From: Paenibacillus lautus NBRC 15380
GTDB taxonomy: Bacteria; Bacillota; Bacilli; Paenibacillales; Paenibacillaceae
Direction: 5' to 3'
Assembly: GCF_004000945.1 (NCBI RefSeq)
Contig: NZ_BIMF01000003.1
Location: 392,688 to 456,687 of the forward strand
DNA: 64,000 nt
Shown here: one piece after another, positions 1 to 8,527 of the stretch
Position numbering within the stretch: position 1 is the first letter of the stretch
How the letters are laid out: every line of letters begins with the position of its first letter
Notes under the pieces: model-generated
Databases searched by the model: none
What the model saw: the letters and a program-made list of their open reading frames with translations, nothing else
What the model was told of the DNA's origin: nothing
Made by a program: the position numbers and the translations under genes

Positions 1-149
1 GCATCCCGATGAAGCTGATTAAACCGTTTCGGTCCTTGCGCTAATTGCGCGATGACGAGAAACGCCCATTTGGCTCCAAGAATTTGCAGCACCGAGCAGA
101 TATGATTGAAAGCTGGCTTTTCCTGAAAGTCTTCTCTTACCGGTTCCAA
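1..149 (-). CDS. HxlR-family transcriptional regulator, N-terminal part (cut by window edge)
   Basis: The minus strand reads about 49 codons from a TTG at 149 with no in-frame stop before the window edge. The segment ILGAKWAFLVIAQL followed by GPKRFNQLH matches the start of the HxlR winged-helix domain, which normally reads GGKWTLLIL...G..RF.EL. An in-frame TGA lies five codons upstream and GGGGTGAGG precedes the TTG, so that start is preferred. HxlR proteins are small DNA-binding redox or xenobiotic sensors. This one is divergent from the MFS pump at 350 and probably controls it. The rest of the gene lies outside the window. Confidence 0.75.
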   Translation of the reverse strand, partial: MEPVREDFQEKPAFNHICSVLQILGAKWAFLVIAQLAQGPKRFNQLHRD

Positions 150-349
150 TACCTCACCCCATCACTAACTAATCGTAAGTTAATCAAAATGATTGGATAA
201 TATCCAAATACTTTGCCTTCTTACATAATATATGCGCACTACTTATAATACAAACACAATGAGATTTCAAGTTATACCAACCCGTTTGCGGCATGTGCTA
301 GCCATGATCGCAGAGGGTATTGATCTCCGAACGAAAGGATGAATTAGAT
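150..349. promoter_or_regulatory. Divergent HxlR/MFS control region
   Basis: This 200-base AT-rich spacer holds both promoters. A TATAAT at 244-249 suits the rightward MFS gene, although no good -35 is visible. An imperfect dyad near 165-180 (AACTAATCGTAAGTT) is a candidate HxlR operator. Its role is inferred from position only. Confidence 0.35.
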
Positions 350-1525
350 ATGAATCGATTTACGATATATTTATTAGCGCTTGGAGTTTTCCTTACCGCC
401 ACTTCGGAACTGGTCGTCTCGGGTATTCTGTATGCGATCGCTGACGATCTTCATATTTCCTTGGCCTTTGCCGGCCAGCTGATTACCGCTTATTCGCTGG
501 CTTTTGCGATCGGGACACCGTTTCTGGTCTCGCTTACCGCTCGGATGAACCGTAAAAAAGTGCTGCTCGGCTCGCTTCTGCTGTTCATTGCCGGCAGTCT
601 CGTTTCCTATTTCAGCACCGAGGTATGGATGCTCATGGGTTCCCGCATCATCCTGGGGGTAAGCTCAGGGGTGTATCTCGTTGCCGCCATGGGGACTGCA
701 GCCAAACTGGTATCGCCCGATACATTGGGCCGTGCCATCGGCACCATCGTGCTGGGTTTCAGCAGCGCCATGGTGCTGGGCGTTCCGATCGGAATATGGA
801 TCACGAATCTGCTGAACTGGCAATCCATCTTTCTGCTGCTGGCTCTGCTCAGTCTGGTGGTTGCCTTTGTCCTGATTAGACTCCTGCCGGATGTTGAAGG
901 AGATACACCTGTTCCCTTTCGCCAGCAATTCAAAGTGCTGGGGAGCGTGGTCATCGTGAGCGCGCTGCTCCTTACGTTCTTCCGGGAATCGGGTAACTCG
1001 GTACTGTTCACGTATGTTACACCATTTATCCAGGATATTTTCCATATGGCGCCGTCAGGCATCAGCATCATTATGCTCGGCTTTGGACTGTTTGGAGCAA
1101 TCGGCTCCAGGCTCGGCGGATATGGGGTCGACCGGTTTGGGCCTGCGAAAGTGATTACCCTCAGCACGCTCATTCATATCGCGGTATTCGCGCTTCTTCC
1201 GCTGCTCGCCAGCCAATCGTTCATAGGGCTCGTGCTGATGGGAATCATGGTGCTGTCCATGTTTGCGGCGGGGCCGGCCGTTCAGAGTTATTTTATCCAG
1301 CAGGCTCCGGGCTCTTCCAATCTGATTCTCAGCCTAAACACCTCCATTGTGCATCTCGGGTTAGCCGCAGGCGCGGGTGCAGGAGGCTTCATGGTGAATA
1401 CGACGTCCACCCTTCAATATCATCCATGGCTCGGTGGATTCGTGCTCGCGCTCGGCCTGGTTGCAGGACTGGTCAGCTTCTCGACGGGACGGAACTCGCC
1501 GATTTCCATACCGAAATCGGCCTGA
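350..1525 (+). CDS. MFS transporter, DHA1 (drug/purine efflux) type
   Basis: A 391-residue, 12-helix major facilitator. It opens with a hydrophobic helix containing ATSELVVSGIL, typical of the DHA1 group (PbuE, AraJ, YdhP-like), and has the loop 2-3 motif ARMNRKKVLL. It is probably a proton-driven exporter of small molecules at the plasma membrane. The substrate cannot be told. The open frame extends ten codons upstream, but the ATG at 350 has AAAGGA about ten bases before it and starts directly at the first helix. Its partner is the divergent HxlR gene. A GC-rich hairpin at 1555-1583 follows. Confidence 0.85.
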   Translation: MNRFTIYLLALGVFLTATSELVVSGILYAIADDLHISLAFAGQLITAYSLAFAIGTPFLVSLTARMNRKKVLLGSLLLFIAGSLVSYFSTEVWMLMGSRIILGVSSGVYLVAAMGTAAKLVSPDTLGRAIGTIVLGFSSAMVLGVPIGIWITNLLNWQSIFLLLALLSLVVAFVLIRLLPDVEGDTPVPFRQQFKVLGSVVIVSALLLTFFRESGNSVLFTYVTPFIQDIFHMAPSGISIIMLGFGLFGAIGSRLGGYGVDRFGPAKVITLSTLIHIAVFALLPLLASQSFIGLVLMGIMVLSMFAAGPAVQSYFIQQAPGSSNLILSLNTSIVHLGLAAGAGAGGFMVNTTSTLQYHPWLGGFVLALGLVAGLVSFSTGRNSPISIPKSA

Positions 1526-1554
1526 CCTCGCCTGCTCCACCATAGGATTTTAGC

Positions 1555-1583
1555 GCAAGCCGCCCTGCCAGCGGGCGGCTTGC
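1555..1583 (+). terminator. Hairpin after the MFS gene
   Basis: Perfect 11-bp stem GCAAGCCGCCC / GGGCGGCTTGC with a 7-base loop, 30 bases after the stop. There is no clear T-run, so termination is likely but not certain. Confidence 0.5.
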
Positions 1584-1697
1584 ATCTGCTGATTCATAAA
1601 ATGGGCTCACGGATGTTTGCCCATGGGCATAACGTGTGTTATGGGTCAACGCCTATTACATTATGAAGGGCAGGAATCAATAGTGGCGGTCTCTTAT

Positions 1698-2546
1698 ATG
1701 GATTTCACCTCACCCTCCGTTCGGTATACTTACGATATGAGCAATAACCCTTTTTTCAAAAAAGATAGTCAGAATTACATTAATTCTCTCTCCGTAAAAG
1801 AATTGAACACGCTCGGCAACGCTTCCCTGCTGGATATATACCTCAGTACCGGAAACGTAGTGGAGCCGCATATCCATCAGAATGCAACGGAGCTGGTCTA
1901 TGTCGTTTCCGGCTCAGCCATCGTCTCCCTTGTCAATCCGTTTACGAAAGAGCTGCTGAACTTCACGGTAACGCCGGGGCAGGTTGCGCTTGTGCCCCAA
2001 GGCTGGTGGCATTATGAAATGGCGACGGTTGACAACACGCACCTGATCGCGGTCTTTGACGCGCCGGTGCCTGAATTCATTGGAGGTTCGGATCTTTTGA
2101 GATTGACGCCGGCCAGCGTGTTCGCTCACACCTACTGCCTGGACGAAGCCAAAGTCAAAGAGACCTTGGCGCCGATCACCGACACGGTTGTCATCGGGCC
2201 GCCCAAAAGCTGTCTGCAGCAAGGGCAAGTGCAAGGACAGATGAAACATCAGCCTCATGCGTCTCATCATAATCAGCACTATTATCATCAAGAAGGCACT
2301 GTGAACCGTGATTATGAGCTGCTACAACAACAGCAGCAGTTGTTCCAGCAGCAGTTCCAGGTTCAGGATCAACCGCAGCATGGAACGTATGCTGCTGAAC
2401 CACAGCGAATACCAACTCAAGAACAAGAGCAATTCCGTTCGCAGCAGCAATTACAAGAACAACAGCGTCAGCAGTTCATTCAACAACAGCAGCAGTTGCC
2501 ATTCCTGCAGCGCCAGCTCATTGGAAATGGCTGGGATCAATTCTGA
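1698..2546 (+). CDS. Cupin-domain protein with glutamine-rich tail
   Basis: About 282 residues. A single cupin barrel carries both cupin motifs: G-x5-HIH-x4-E-x6-G (GNVVEPHIHQNATE...) and GQVALVPQGWWH, so the three His and one Glu metal ligands are present. From roughly residue 175 the protein becomes a low-complexity Gln/His tail with runs such as LLQQQQQLFQQQ. The family resembles germin/oxalate-decarboxylase-like cupins seen in spore-forming Bacillales, but the reaction is unknown. The frame is open to 1617. Starts at 1698 (chosen), 1683 (GTG) and 1737 are all possible, and none has a strong ribosome site. A strong terminator follows at 2577. Confidence 0.75.
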   Translation: MDFTSPSVRYTYDMSNNPFFKKDSQNYINSLSVKELNTLGNASLLDIYLSTGNVVEPHIHQNATELVYVVSGSAIVSLVNPFTKELLNFTVTPGQVALVPQGWWHYEMATVDNTHLIAVFDAPVPEFIGGSDLLRLTPASVFAHTYCLDEAKVKETLAPITDTVVIGPPKSCLQQGQVQGQMKHQPHASHHNQHYYHQEGTVNRDYELLQQQQQLFQQQFQVQDQPQHGTYAAEPQRIPTQEQEQFRSQQQLQEQQRQQFIQQQQQLPFLQRQLIGNGWDQF

Positions 2547-2576
2547 TCAACCCTCTGGTGATAGAGGTCCTCCATA

Positions 2577-2624
2577 GAAATACGCAGCATCACGATTCGC
2601 CAGCGATGCTGCGTATTTCTTTTT
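2577..2624 (+). terminator. Rho-independent terminator after the cupin gene
   Basis: 15-bp stem GAAATACGCAGCATC / GATGCTGCGTATTTC followed by TTTTT. Confidence 0.9.
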
Positions 2625-2650
2625 ATATGGAATTATATTAATTAGGAAAA

Positions 2651-2902
2651 CCGGATGCTCCCGTTATTTTCATCTTCCGTCTGGGGTATGGCATGATCGC
2701 AGAAGCTGCCATACAAGAAGAACTGGCAGAGGGGAAACTCCAATCACGACCTATTCCGTCCTGGCTGCCCGAGCGCCGGATTTATGCCGTTCGCCACCGC
2801 AATAAGCTGATCAGTCCCGCGCTGCGGCTGTTTTGGAGAAACCTTTTGAACAATTTTGCATCACAACAGCCGGAAGAGAGTCATGACACGATTCAAGATT
2901 AA
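2651..2902 (+). pseudogene. LysR-family regulator remnant (C-terminal end only)
   Basis: The frame reads FRLGYGMIAEAAIQEELAEG, then RRIYAVRHRNKLISPALRLFW. This matches the last ~70 residues of a LysR effector domain, where a GlGi..lP.....EL..G.L block is followed by R.ly.v.r....sp....F. There is no helix-turn-helix or earlier effector sequence. The preceding bases are the cupin terminator and unrelated AT-rich DNA, and no ribosome site is seen. A 69-codon ORF starts inside the fragment (ATG 2693) but is unlikely to be functional. I read it as a decayed, 5'-truncated gene. Confidence 0.6.
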
Positions 2903-2997
2903 TCCCGCTATATTTCGTATTCTTCGAAAAACGGTTAGAATAGTAAGGTACGGCATCTATCGAATGCCAATGTATATTGAAGGAGGATCCCTATATC

Positions 2998-4359
2998 ATG
3001 AGCGTTGATTATAAAGCGTATTTCGCTGAACACCGCGAAACCCATCTGAATGAGTTGAAGGAATGGTTGTCCATTCCGAGCATTTCGGCCCTGTCCGAGC
3101 ATAAAGGCGATGTGGCAAAGGCTGCCGAGTGGCTCGCAGGCAAGCTGACCGAAGCGGGACTTGAGCATGTGGAAGTTCATCAAACGGCAGGACACCCTAT
3201 TATTACGGCAGACTATTTGCATGCCGAAGGCAAACCGACCGTGCTCGTTTACGGCCACTATGACGTACAGCCTGTAGATCCGCTTCATCTGTGGGAAACG
3301 CCGCCCTTTGAGCCGGCTATCCGCAACGGTAAATTGTATGCACGCGGAGCAACGGATGACAAAGGCCAGCTGTTCCTGCATGTCAAAGCCGTTGAAGCCA
3401 TTTTGAAGCAAGAGAAAGAGCTTCCGGTCAACATCAAGTTCTGCATTGAAGGCGAAGAAGAGGTGTCCAGCCCGAACCTCCCGCTCTACCTTGACAACAA
3501 TAAGGACAAGCTGGCTGCTGACGCCATCGTGATCTCGGATACGTCCCTGCTCGCACCTGGCAAACCGGCCATTTCTACAGGCCTTCGCGGATTGTGTTCC
3601 CTGGAGTTGTCTCTGGAAACAGCTAATACCGACCTTCATTCCGGTACATATGGCGGCGGGGTACCCAACGCCCTGCATGCCCTCGTCTCCCTACTCGCCT
3701 CGCTTCATGACGAGCAAGGCCGCGTCGCCGTAAAAGGCTTCTATGACGGCGTGCTCGAGCTGTCGCCTGAAATGCGCGAGGAATTTGCCAAGCAGGAATT
3801 CGACGAGGATAAGCTGAAGCAGGATCTCGGCCTCGATTCCCTGTACGGTGAGAAAGGGTTCTCCTTCGTTGAACGCGTGGGAGCGCGTCCGACCCTTGAG
3901 CTGAACGGCGTATATGGAGGGTTCCAAGGAGAAGGCAGCAAGACGGTCATTCCGAGGGAGGCCCATGCCAAAATTACGTGCCGTCTGGTAGCAGACCAAG
4001 ATCCGCAAGCCGTGCTTGACGCGATTGAAGCCCACTTGCATGCCCACACTCCAGTCGGATCGAAGATTACCTTTAAGCCGAAGGAAAAAGCATTCGCCTT
4101 TAACATCGATCCATCCCATCCGATGCTGCAAAAAGCCGCGGACGCGTTCGAGCATGTCTACGGCACGCGTGCCCTCTTTACGAAGGATGGCGGGTCCATC
4201 CCGATCGTGGAGAAGCTGTCCAGCACGCTCGATGCACCTGCCGTCATGATGGGCTTTGGCTTGCCGGACGAGAATCTGCATGCTCCGAACGAGCATTTTA
4301 ATTTGGAGAATTTCGATCAAGGCTTGCTGACGATCGTAGAGTATTTGAAGCTCGTGTAA
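2998..4359 (+). CDS. M20-family dipeptidase (zinc peptidase)
   Basis: 453 residues, the usual length for the M20/ArgE/DapE/CPG2 dipeptidase group. The metal and catalytic residues are visible: H87 and D89 in GHYDVQP, D120 in GATDDKG, the EGEEE pair at 151-155, D181 in ISDTS, and a late His in APNEHFN. The inserted dimerisation domain is around residues 200-330. It hydrolyses dipeptides in the cytoplasm using two zinc ions. The ATG at 2998 sits 11 bases after AAGGAGG. A TTG at 2977 would place the ribosome site inside the gene and is rejected. It appears monocistronic, ending at a bidirectional terminator. Confidence 0.9.
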   Translation: MSVDYKAYFAEHRETHLNELKEWLSIPSISALSEHKGDVAKAAEWLAGKLTEAGLEHVEVHQTAGHPIITADYLHAEGKPTVLVYGHYDVQPVDPLHLWETPPFEPAIRNGKLYARGATDDKGQLFLHVKAVEAILKQEKELPVNIKFCIEGEEEVSSPNLPLYLDNNKDKLAADAIVISDTSLLAPGKPAISTGLRGLCSLELSLETANTDLHSGTYGGGVPNALHALVSLLASLHDEQGRVAVKGFYDGVLELSPEMREEFAKQEFDEDKLKQDLGLDSLYGEKGFSFVERVGARPTLELNGVYGGFQGEGSKTVIPREAHAKITCRLVADQDPQAVLDAIEAHLHAHTPVGSKITFKPKEKAFAFNIDPSHPMLQKAADAFEHVYGTRALFTKDGGSIPIVEKLSSTLDAPAVMMGFGLPDENLHAPNEHFNLENFDQGLLTIVEYLKLV

Positions 4360-4402
4360 CTTTTGACACCCGGCACAGTCCGAAGAGTAAAAGTAATATT
4401 CT

Positions 4403-4459
4403 AAAAAAAGAACGCGTATGGCGGGAGAACCGACTCCCTGCCAATACGCGTTCTTTTGT
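4403..4459. terminator. Bidirectional terminator after the dipeptidase gene
   Basis: Long hairpin with arms AAGAACGCGTAT and ATACGCGTTCTT, extended by GGC-GGGAG pairing. It is flanked by A7 on the left and TTTTGTTT on the right. Confidence 0.85.
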
Positions 4460-4499
4460 TTGTATGAAAAACCGCTGCCATCCCAAACATACGGCTGCC

Positions 4500-4680
4500 A
4501 ACGGACCACAGATCCGTTATTTGCCACGATTCAGGCCATTCTCTTATGGTAACGGACACCAAGTCCGCTATTTAACCTTTTCGCTGCGGAAAAACGAGCT
4601 TTTTAAGCAAATAACGAACCTCATGTCCGCTAGAATCAAAGTTTAGCTCTTATCGGATCAAATAACGTCCGCTGAGTCCG
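4500..4680. repeat. Cluster of four degenerate AACGGAC/GTCCGYTATTT palindromes
   Basis: Four related units lie at 4500-4522, 4550-4573, 4609-4631 and 4660-4680. Each pairs a TAACGGAC-like half with a GTCCGCTATTT-like half around 3-5 bases. The best copy reads AACGGACACCAAGTCCGC. The spacers between units are unrelated. No protein-like frame uses this DNA, and the 60-codon ORF over it lacks a ribosome site. I take it as a family of short intergenic repeats. Confidence 0.55.
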
Positions 4681-5022
4681 GTGAATCCGAAATTACATTT
4701 GACACGCTGTCCACTCCACCTTCTCGCTCGTTAATGTCAGCAGCTCATTATTTACTTCGTTTTGTGTATCGCGATCTTGCGAGCTAAGATTCTCCAAATA
4801 ACGATTAGCGTCATTCGTCCTTGCTCTAAGCCCCTCCATTTATGGAATCAGCAGTTATCATATCACCGTGATTGTACTATGGTTCAGCATTGGCCTTTCT
4901 TCTTCCACAAACTATGTTGTTGCGCTAGCAGCGCATATGCATTCATAGCGATGGGGATGTTAATAAAAGTGCATATCGGGTATTAAAAAGATAACATCTG
5001 TACATCGCTGAGGAGGGAACGT
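4681..5022. other. Gene-free stretch upstream of the zinc dehydrogenase
   Basis: The stretch has no convincing gene. A weak fifth repeat-like unit (AAATAACGATTAGCGTCA) lies near 4797. A perfect TGCGCT-AGC-AGCGCA dyad at 4921-4935, followed by the palindrome GCATATGC, is placed where an operator for the dehydrogenase gene would be expected. Confidence 0.4.
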
Positions 5023-6162
5023 ATGAGAGCAGTCACATTTCAAGGCGCAAAAGACATTCAGGTCAAACACGTGGAGGATCCGTCCATTCAGACCCAGGAT
5101 GATATTATCGTCCGCATCACCTCTACAGCCATTTGCGGTTCCGATCTTCATATATACCTAGGGGCTATGCCTGCGGCTAAAGATTACGTGATCGGCCATG
5201 AGCCTATGGGGATAGTAGAAGAGGTCGGAGCTAACGTAACCCGCGTGAAAAAAGGCGACCGCGTCGTTCTTCCGTTCAATGTTTCTTGCGGCCACTGCTA
5301 CTATTGCAATCACGATATGGAGAGTCAATGCGACAATTCCAATGGCAACCCGGATGTCCATACCGGAGGTTACATGGGTTTCACTGAACGCTATGGCAAC
5401 TATCCTGGCGGGCAGGCTGAATATTTGCGCGTACCGTACGGGAACTTTATGCCGTTTGTCATCCCCGAGTCATGCGAATTGGAGGATGAGGCGCTTCTCT
5501 TCTTGTCCGACGTTCTGCCTACGGCCTATTGGAGCGTGGAGAATGCCGGCGTGAAGCCAGGCGATACCGTCACGGTGCTCGGCTGTGGACCGGTCGGTCT
5601 GATGACCCAGAAATTCGCCTGGATGAAGGGCGCTAAACGGGTAATCGCCGTGGACCGCCTTCCTTACCGGCTGCAAAAAGCAAAGCGAATGAACAACGTT
5701 GAGATCTACAATTTTGAAGACTATGAGGATATGGGCGCGTACATCCGCGAGATCACCAAGGGCGGAACAGATATTGTGATCGACTGCGTCGGCATGGACG
5801 GGAAGAAGTCAACCATGGAAGCCATCGGTCAAAAGCTGAAGCTCCAGGGCGGAACGTTAAGTGCAATTGATATTGCCATCGATGCCGTTCGCAAATTCGG
5901 CACCGTTCAGCTGACCGGTGTATACGGTTCATTGTACAACATGTTCCCGCTGGGCCATATTTTTGAACGGAACATTACCCTTACCATGGGACAAGCCCCC
6001 GTCATCCATTATATGCCGGAGCTGTTCAAGAAGATCACCGCCGGGGAATTTGATCCAACCGAGATTGTATCTCACCGGCTTCCGCTGGAACAAGCAAGCG
6101 ATGCCTATCGGATATTTAGCGATCATGAAGAAGACTGCACCAAGGTGGTTCTGAAGCCGTAG
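5023..6162 (+). CDS. Zinc-dependent alcohol dehydrogenase-like protein (MDR superfamily)
   Basis: 379 residues. The catalytic-zinc ligands are C38 and H59 (GHEPMG). The structural-zinc site has four cysteines at 89, 92, 95 and 103. The NAD(P) Rossmann motif GCGPVG is at 187-192. The layout, with an insert before the Rossmann fold, resembles the glutathione-independent formaldehyde dehydrogenase/threonine dehydrogenase-like subgroup of class III ADHs. It should oxidise an alcohol or reduce an aldehyde with NAD(P) in the cytoplasm. The substrate is unknown. A GAGGAGGGA ribosome site precedes the ATG. It is a single-gene unit ending at 6187. Confidence 0.85.
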   Translation: MRAVTFQGAKDIQVKHVEDPSIQTQDDIIVRITSTAICGSDLHIYLGAMPAAKDYVIGHEPMGIVEEVGANVTRVKKGDRVVLPFNVSCGHCYYCNHDMESQCDNSNGNPDVHTGGYMGFTERYGNYPGGQAEYLRVPYGNFMPFVIPESCELEDEALLFLSDVLPTAYWSVENAGVKPGDTVTVLGCGPVGLMTQKFAWMKGAKRVIAVDRLPYRLQKAKRMNNVEIYNFEDYEDMGAYIREITKGGTDIVIDCVGMDGKKSTMEAIGQKLKLQGGTLSAIDIAIDAVRKFGTVQLTGVYGSLYNMFPLGHIFERNITLTMGQAPVIHYMPELFKKITAGEFDPTEIVSHRLPLEQASDAYRIFSDHEEDCTKVVLKP

Positions 6163-6186
6163 CGTCAATTCACAGCGACAAGAATA

Positions 6187-6244
6187 AACCAAGCATCTCC
6201 TCTCTCAACTTTGGGATTGGATAGGAAGTGCTTGGTTTTTTGTT
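6187..6244 (+). terminator. Terminator after the zinc dehydrogenase
   Basis: Stem AACCAAGCA / TGCTTGGTT, then a T-run. The loop is long (about 33 bases). Confidence 0.75.
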
Positions 6245-6373
6245 TCCCGTTTCATGGAACTCTTAGTGAGTGAGCTTAAAATCTTCCCGGATGAGTGTTG
6301 GACGCTTCGACATAACCTCAAGTCTCAAGGGATGCGTGTCGTCAACGGCTAACATATTCGCCGGGGAGGCTGT

Positions 6374-6745
6374 CTATTCATTCGCTTTTCTGGGATTCAC
6401 CCGAATGATCGTCCCGCATGGATCGGATATCCAGTAGCCCTGCGAGTTCTCGTAAACCTCCACCTCATCCCTGCGATCCACCTGATGCTCTCTCAAATAT
6501 GAAGCGGCCGCCTCAGGATGATCCGTAGTGACCTCTAACCAGACATCCTGCTGAGCATAGTGAGTCATGCAATCCAGCCATAAATGGTTCGGGCCGTGCT
6601 GAAAGAGGTGTGAACCATCCTTGAAGCCCAAATAAGGCAGCTGCAAAACCTCTTTGTAAAAATGCACAGTTTCCTCATACTTGTACTTCGGAATTTTAAG
6701 GGCAATATTGTTTCCACCGACAAACCGAATATCCGCTGATGACAT
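6374..6745 (-). CDS. VOC-family (glyoxalase/bleomycin-resistance fold) protein
   Basis: 123 residues forming one vicinal-oxygen-chelate module. It has an N-terminal FYKEVLQLPY block and a C-terminal GYWISDPCGTIIRV strand typical of glyoxalase-like proteins. Members bind or isomerise small electrophiles or drugs using a metal centre. The substrate is not predictable here. GGAGG lies upstream of the ATG at 6745. It follows the phosphotransferase gene on the same strand after 88 bases, so the two may be co-transcribed. Confidence 0.75.
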   Translation of the reverse strand: MSSADIRFVGGNNIALKIPKYKYEETVHFYKEVLQLPYLGFKDGSHLFQHGPNHLWLDCMTHYAQQDVWLEVTTDHPEAAASYLREHQVDRRDEVEVYENSQGYWISDPCGTIIRVNPRKANE

Positions 6746-6833
6746 GAGTACAAACCTCCGTCTGTTTTTTTATTATCGTATCATGCTCTGGCTTCAATAA
6801 ATTCTTCTAGATTGCTATCCTGTCAATGATAGG

Positions 6834-7754
6834 CTAAGACGACCTCGGCATCGGTTTATACCAGTTTGGTATATGCGTCTGAAACCCCTCATACCAGTTC
6901 AGTACCTCTTGAGCCTGATTCAGCATAACCTCCACTTCCTGCTCTCCGAAGGGAATCGCCCAATGAATCGAGGAAATCTGATTGCTCGCGATATAGAGTG
7001 CCATTAATCTAAAGAATGAATCCGGTACCTCTCCACCTTGGAAATATCCGTGAATACGACCGGAAGCAAACCACGGGCTAATCGCGGCATCCCATGTTAT
7101 CCGGTTAAACTCCTCCCAAGGATCACCGGAATCCGCCCGGTTGAAATCGATGATGCCCAGTTCACCTTCTGGCGTAACCACCATATTGCCGATATGATAA
7201 TCCCCATGTTGAAAAGCACGAGGCCGCTCCTCAAGCAAATACCGATGCTCCTCCATATAACGAATCATGTTGTCCGCACCTGCGAGTCGGATGCCGCAGC
7301 TCTCATAATTTTTGATGTACCTATCCATCTTGGAATGATAATAAACTGCCCACGTGTCAAAGCTGCTTTCAGCCGGAATACGATGCAATTCGCTTAAATA
7401 TTTGCCTGCCTGAACGCCAAGCCGGTACTGCTCCTGAGAATCCAGCAAAGGAATCGCATCCCTTGCATCTTCTCCCGGAACCCATGTGAACAGGGAAAAT
7501 ACTTGCCTGCCCTCATGGCAGACGCCAAAATCAATCGGGCGGGACATTCGCATTTCGATAGGATCCAGCTTTTTTACCGCTTCAAACTCCCACCGCTTTC
7601 GCTCATATTGAGAGATGTCGGATAATCGAAGGAGCCACTCCTTGCCTTCCGTATCCTGAACATAGTATTTGCGATCTGCCGACCAGCCCTTATCAACCGT
7701 TTGAACGGTCATCCATTTATCTGCCCCCGGGATTTCGCGAATCTCGTCCTGCAT
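6834..7754 (-). CDS. Aminoglycoside-phosphotransferase-family kinase
   Basis: 306 residues with an APH/choline-kinase fold. The catalytic loop is HGDYHIGN at 183-190 (D185) and the metal-binding Asp of the DFG-like motif is in IIDFNRAD (D203). It should transfer phosphate from ATP to a small hydroxylated molecule, possibly an aminoglycoside or macrolide-like compound, but many family members are not resistance enzymes. The start at 7754 has AGGGGGTG seven bases upstream. The longer frame, from a GTG at 7763, begins inside that site. The gene is divergent from the DinB operon. Confidence 0.75.
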   Translation of the reverse strand: MQDEIREIPGADKWMTVQTVDKGWSADRKYYVQDTEGKEWLLRLSDISQYERKRWEFEAVKKLDPIEMRMSRPIDFGVCHEGRQVFSLFTWVPGEDARDAIPLLDSQEQYRLGVQAGKYLSELHRIPAESSFDTWAVYYHSKMDRYIKNYESCGIRLAGADNMIRYMEEHRYLLEERPRAFQHGDYHIGNMVVTPEGELGIIDFNRADSGDPWEEFNRITWDAAISPWFASGRIHGYFQGGEVPDSFFRLMALYIASNQISSIHWAIPFGEQEVEVMLNQAQEVLNWYEGFQTHIPNWYKPMPRSS

Positions 7755-7967
7755 GCTGCACACCCCCTATATTCGATATCCGGCACGATCTTTAAATCTC
7801 ATACATTATAAATGAAGAGGGTTCTATAGACCATGCAGATAATTTCCGGCTAAACACTGAAATACATAAATTCTTCTTCTCCCCATAATCACTGACCGTA
7901 ATTGTCAGGAATGATGTAATATACTCGACTTACAGCATCCATCCTAATATAAAGCGAGGGTTTACAC

Positions 7968-8465
7968 ATGAACATGAGCATAGAGGATTTTACGACAGAA
8001 TGGTTAAAAGAGGCTCGGATTACGGAACAAGTCATGGACGCATTAACCGACGATTCGCTCAAAACCGCCATGACGGATCAGCATCGCACGCTCGGTCAGC
8101 TGGCATGGCATTTGGTTATGTCGGTTCAGTATATGACCATGCTCGGTCTACAATTTGAAGGCCCGTCCCGCGAGCAGGAAATCCCGGATTCCGCCGCCGA
8201 GATTCAGAGCAGCTACCGCCGGATCCGGCATGCCTTCCTGGATGCCGTGAAGTCGCAGTGGAGCGAGGAGGATCTTCGCGCTACCCGTGAATTCGACGGA
8301 GAGCCTTGGTCAAATGCGGCATTCCTGCATTTTACCCTGGTTCATCAAGCGCATCACCGCGGACAGATGACGGTGCTGATGAGACAAGCCGGCCTGCGAA
8401 TTCCCGAGCTCTACGGTCCGACCTACGATTCCTGGATCGACAAGGGCATGGACCCGCTCGTGTAA
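7968..8465 (+). CDS. DinB-family protein
   Basis: 165 residues predicted as a four-helix bundle. His residues are spaced as in DinB/YfiT-type metal sites: H in GQLAWHLVMS and the pair in LVHQAHHRGQM. DinB-fold proteins often act as thiol-dependent transferases or damage-induced proteins, and the exact reaction here is unknown. It is the first gene of a likely operon with the WYL regulator (62 bases on) and the monooxygenase-like gene. Confidence 0.8.
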   Translation: MNMSIEDFTTEWLKEARITEQVMDALTDDSLKTAMTDQHRTLGQLAWHLVMSVQYMTMLGLQFEGPSREQEIPDSAAEIQSSYRRIRHAFLDAVKSQWSEEDLRATREFDGEPWSNAAFLHFTLVHQAHHRGQMTVLMRQAGLRIPELYGPTYDSWIDKGMDPLV

Positions 8466-8527
8466 AAAGGATACAATTTATTGGAAGTAACATGGGGGAT
8501 TCTCCCCATCTGGAAGGAGCACGCTTG

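Noticed and set aside
3691..4527. 278-codon leftward ORF over the dipeptidase
   Set aside because: Antisense shadow that also reads through the downstream terminator hairpin.
4464..4646. 60-codon ORF
   Set aside because: It covers the palindromic repeat cluster, starts inside the dipeptidase terminator region and has no ribosome site.
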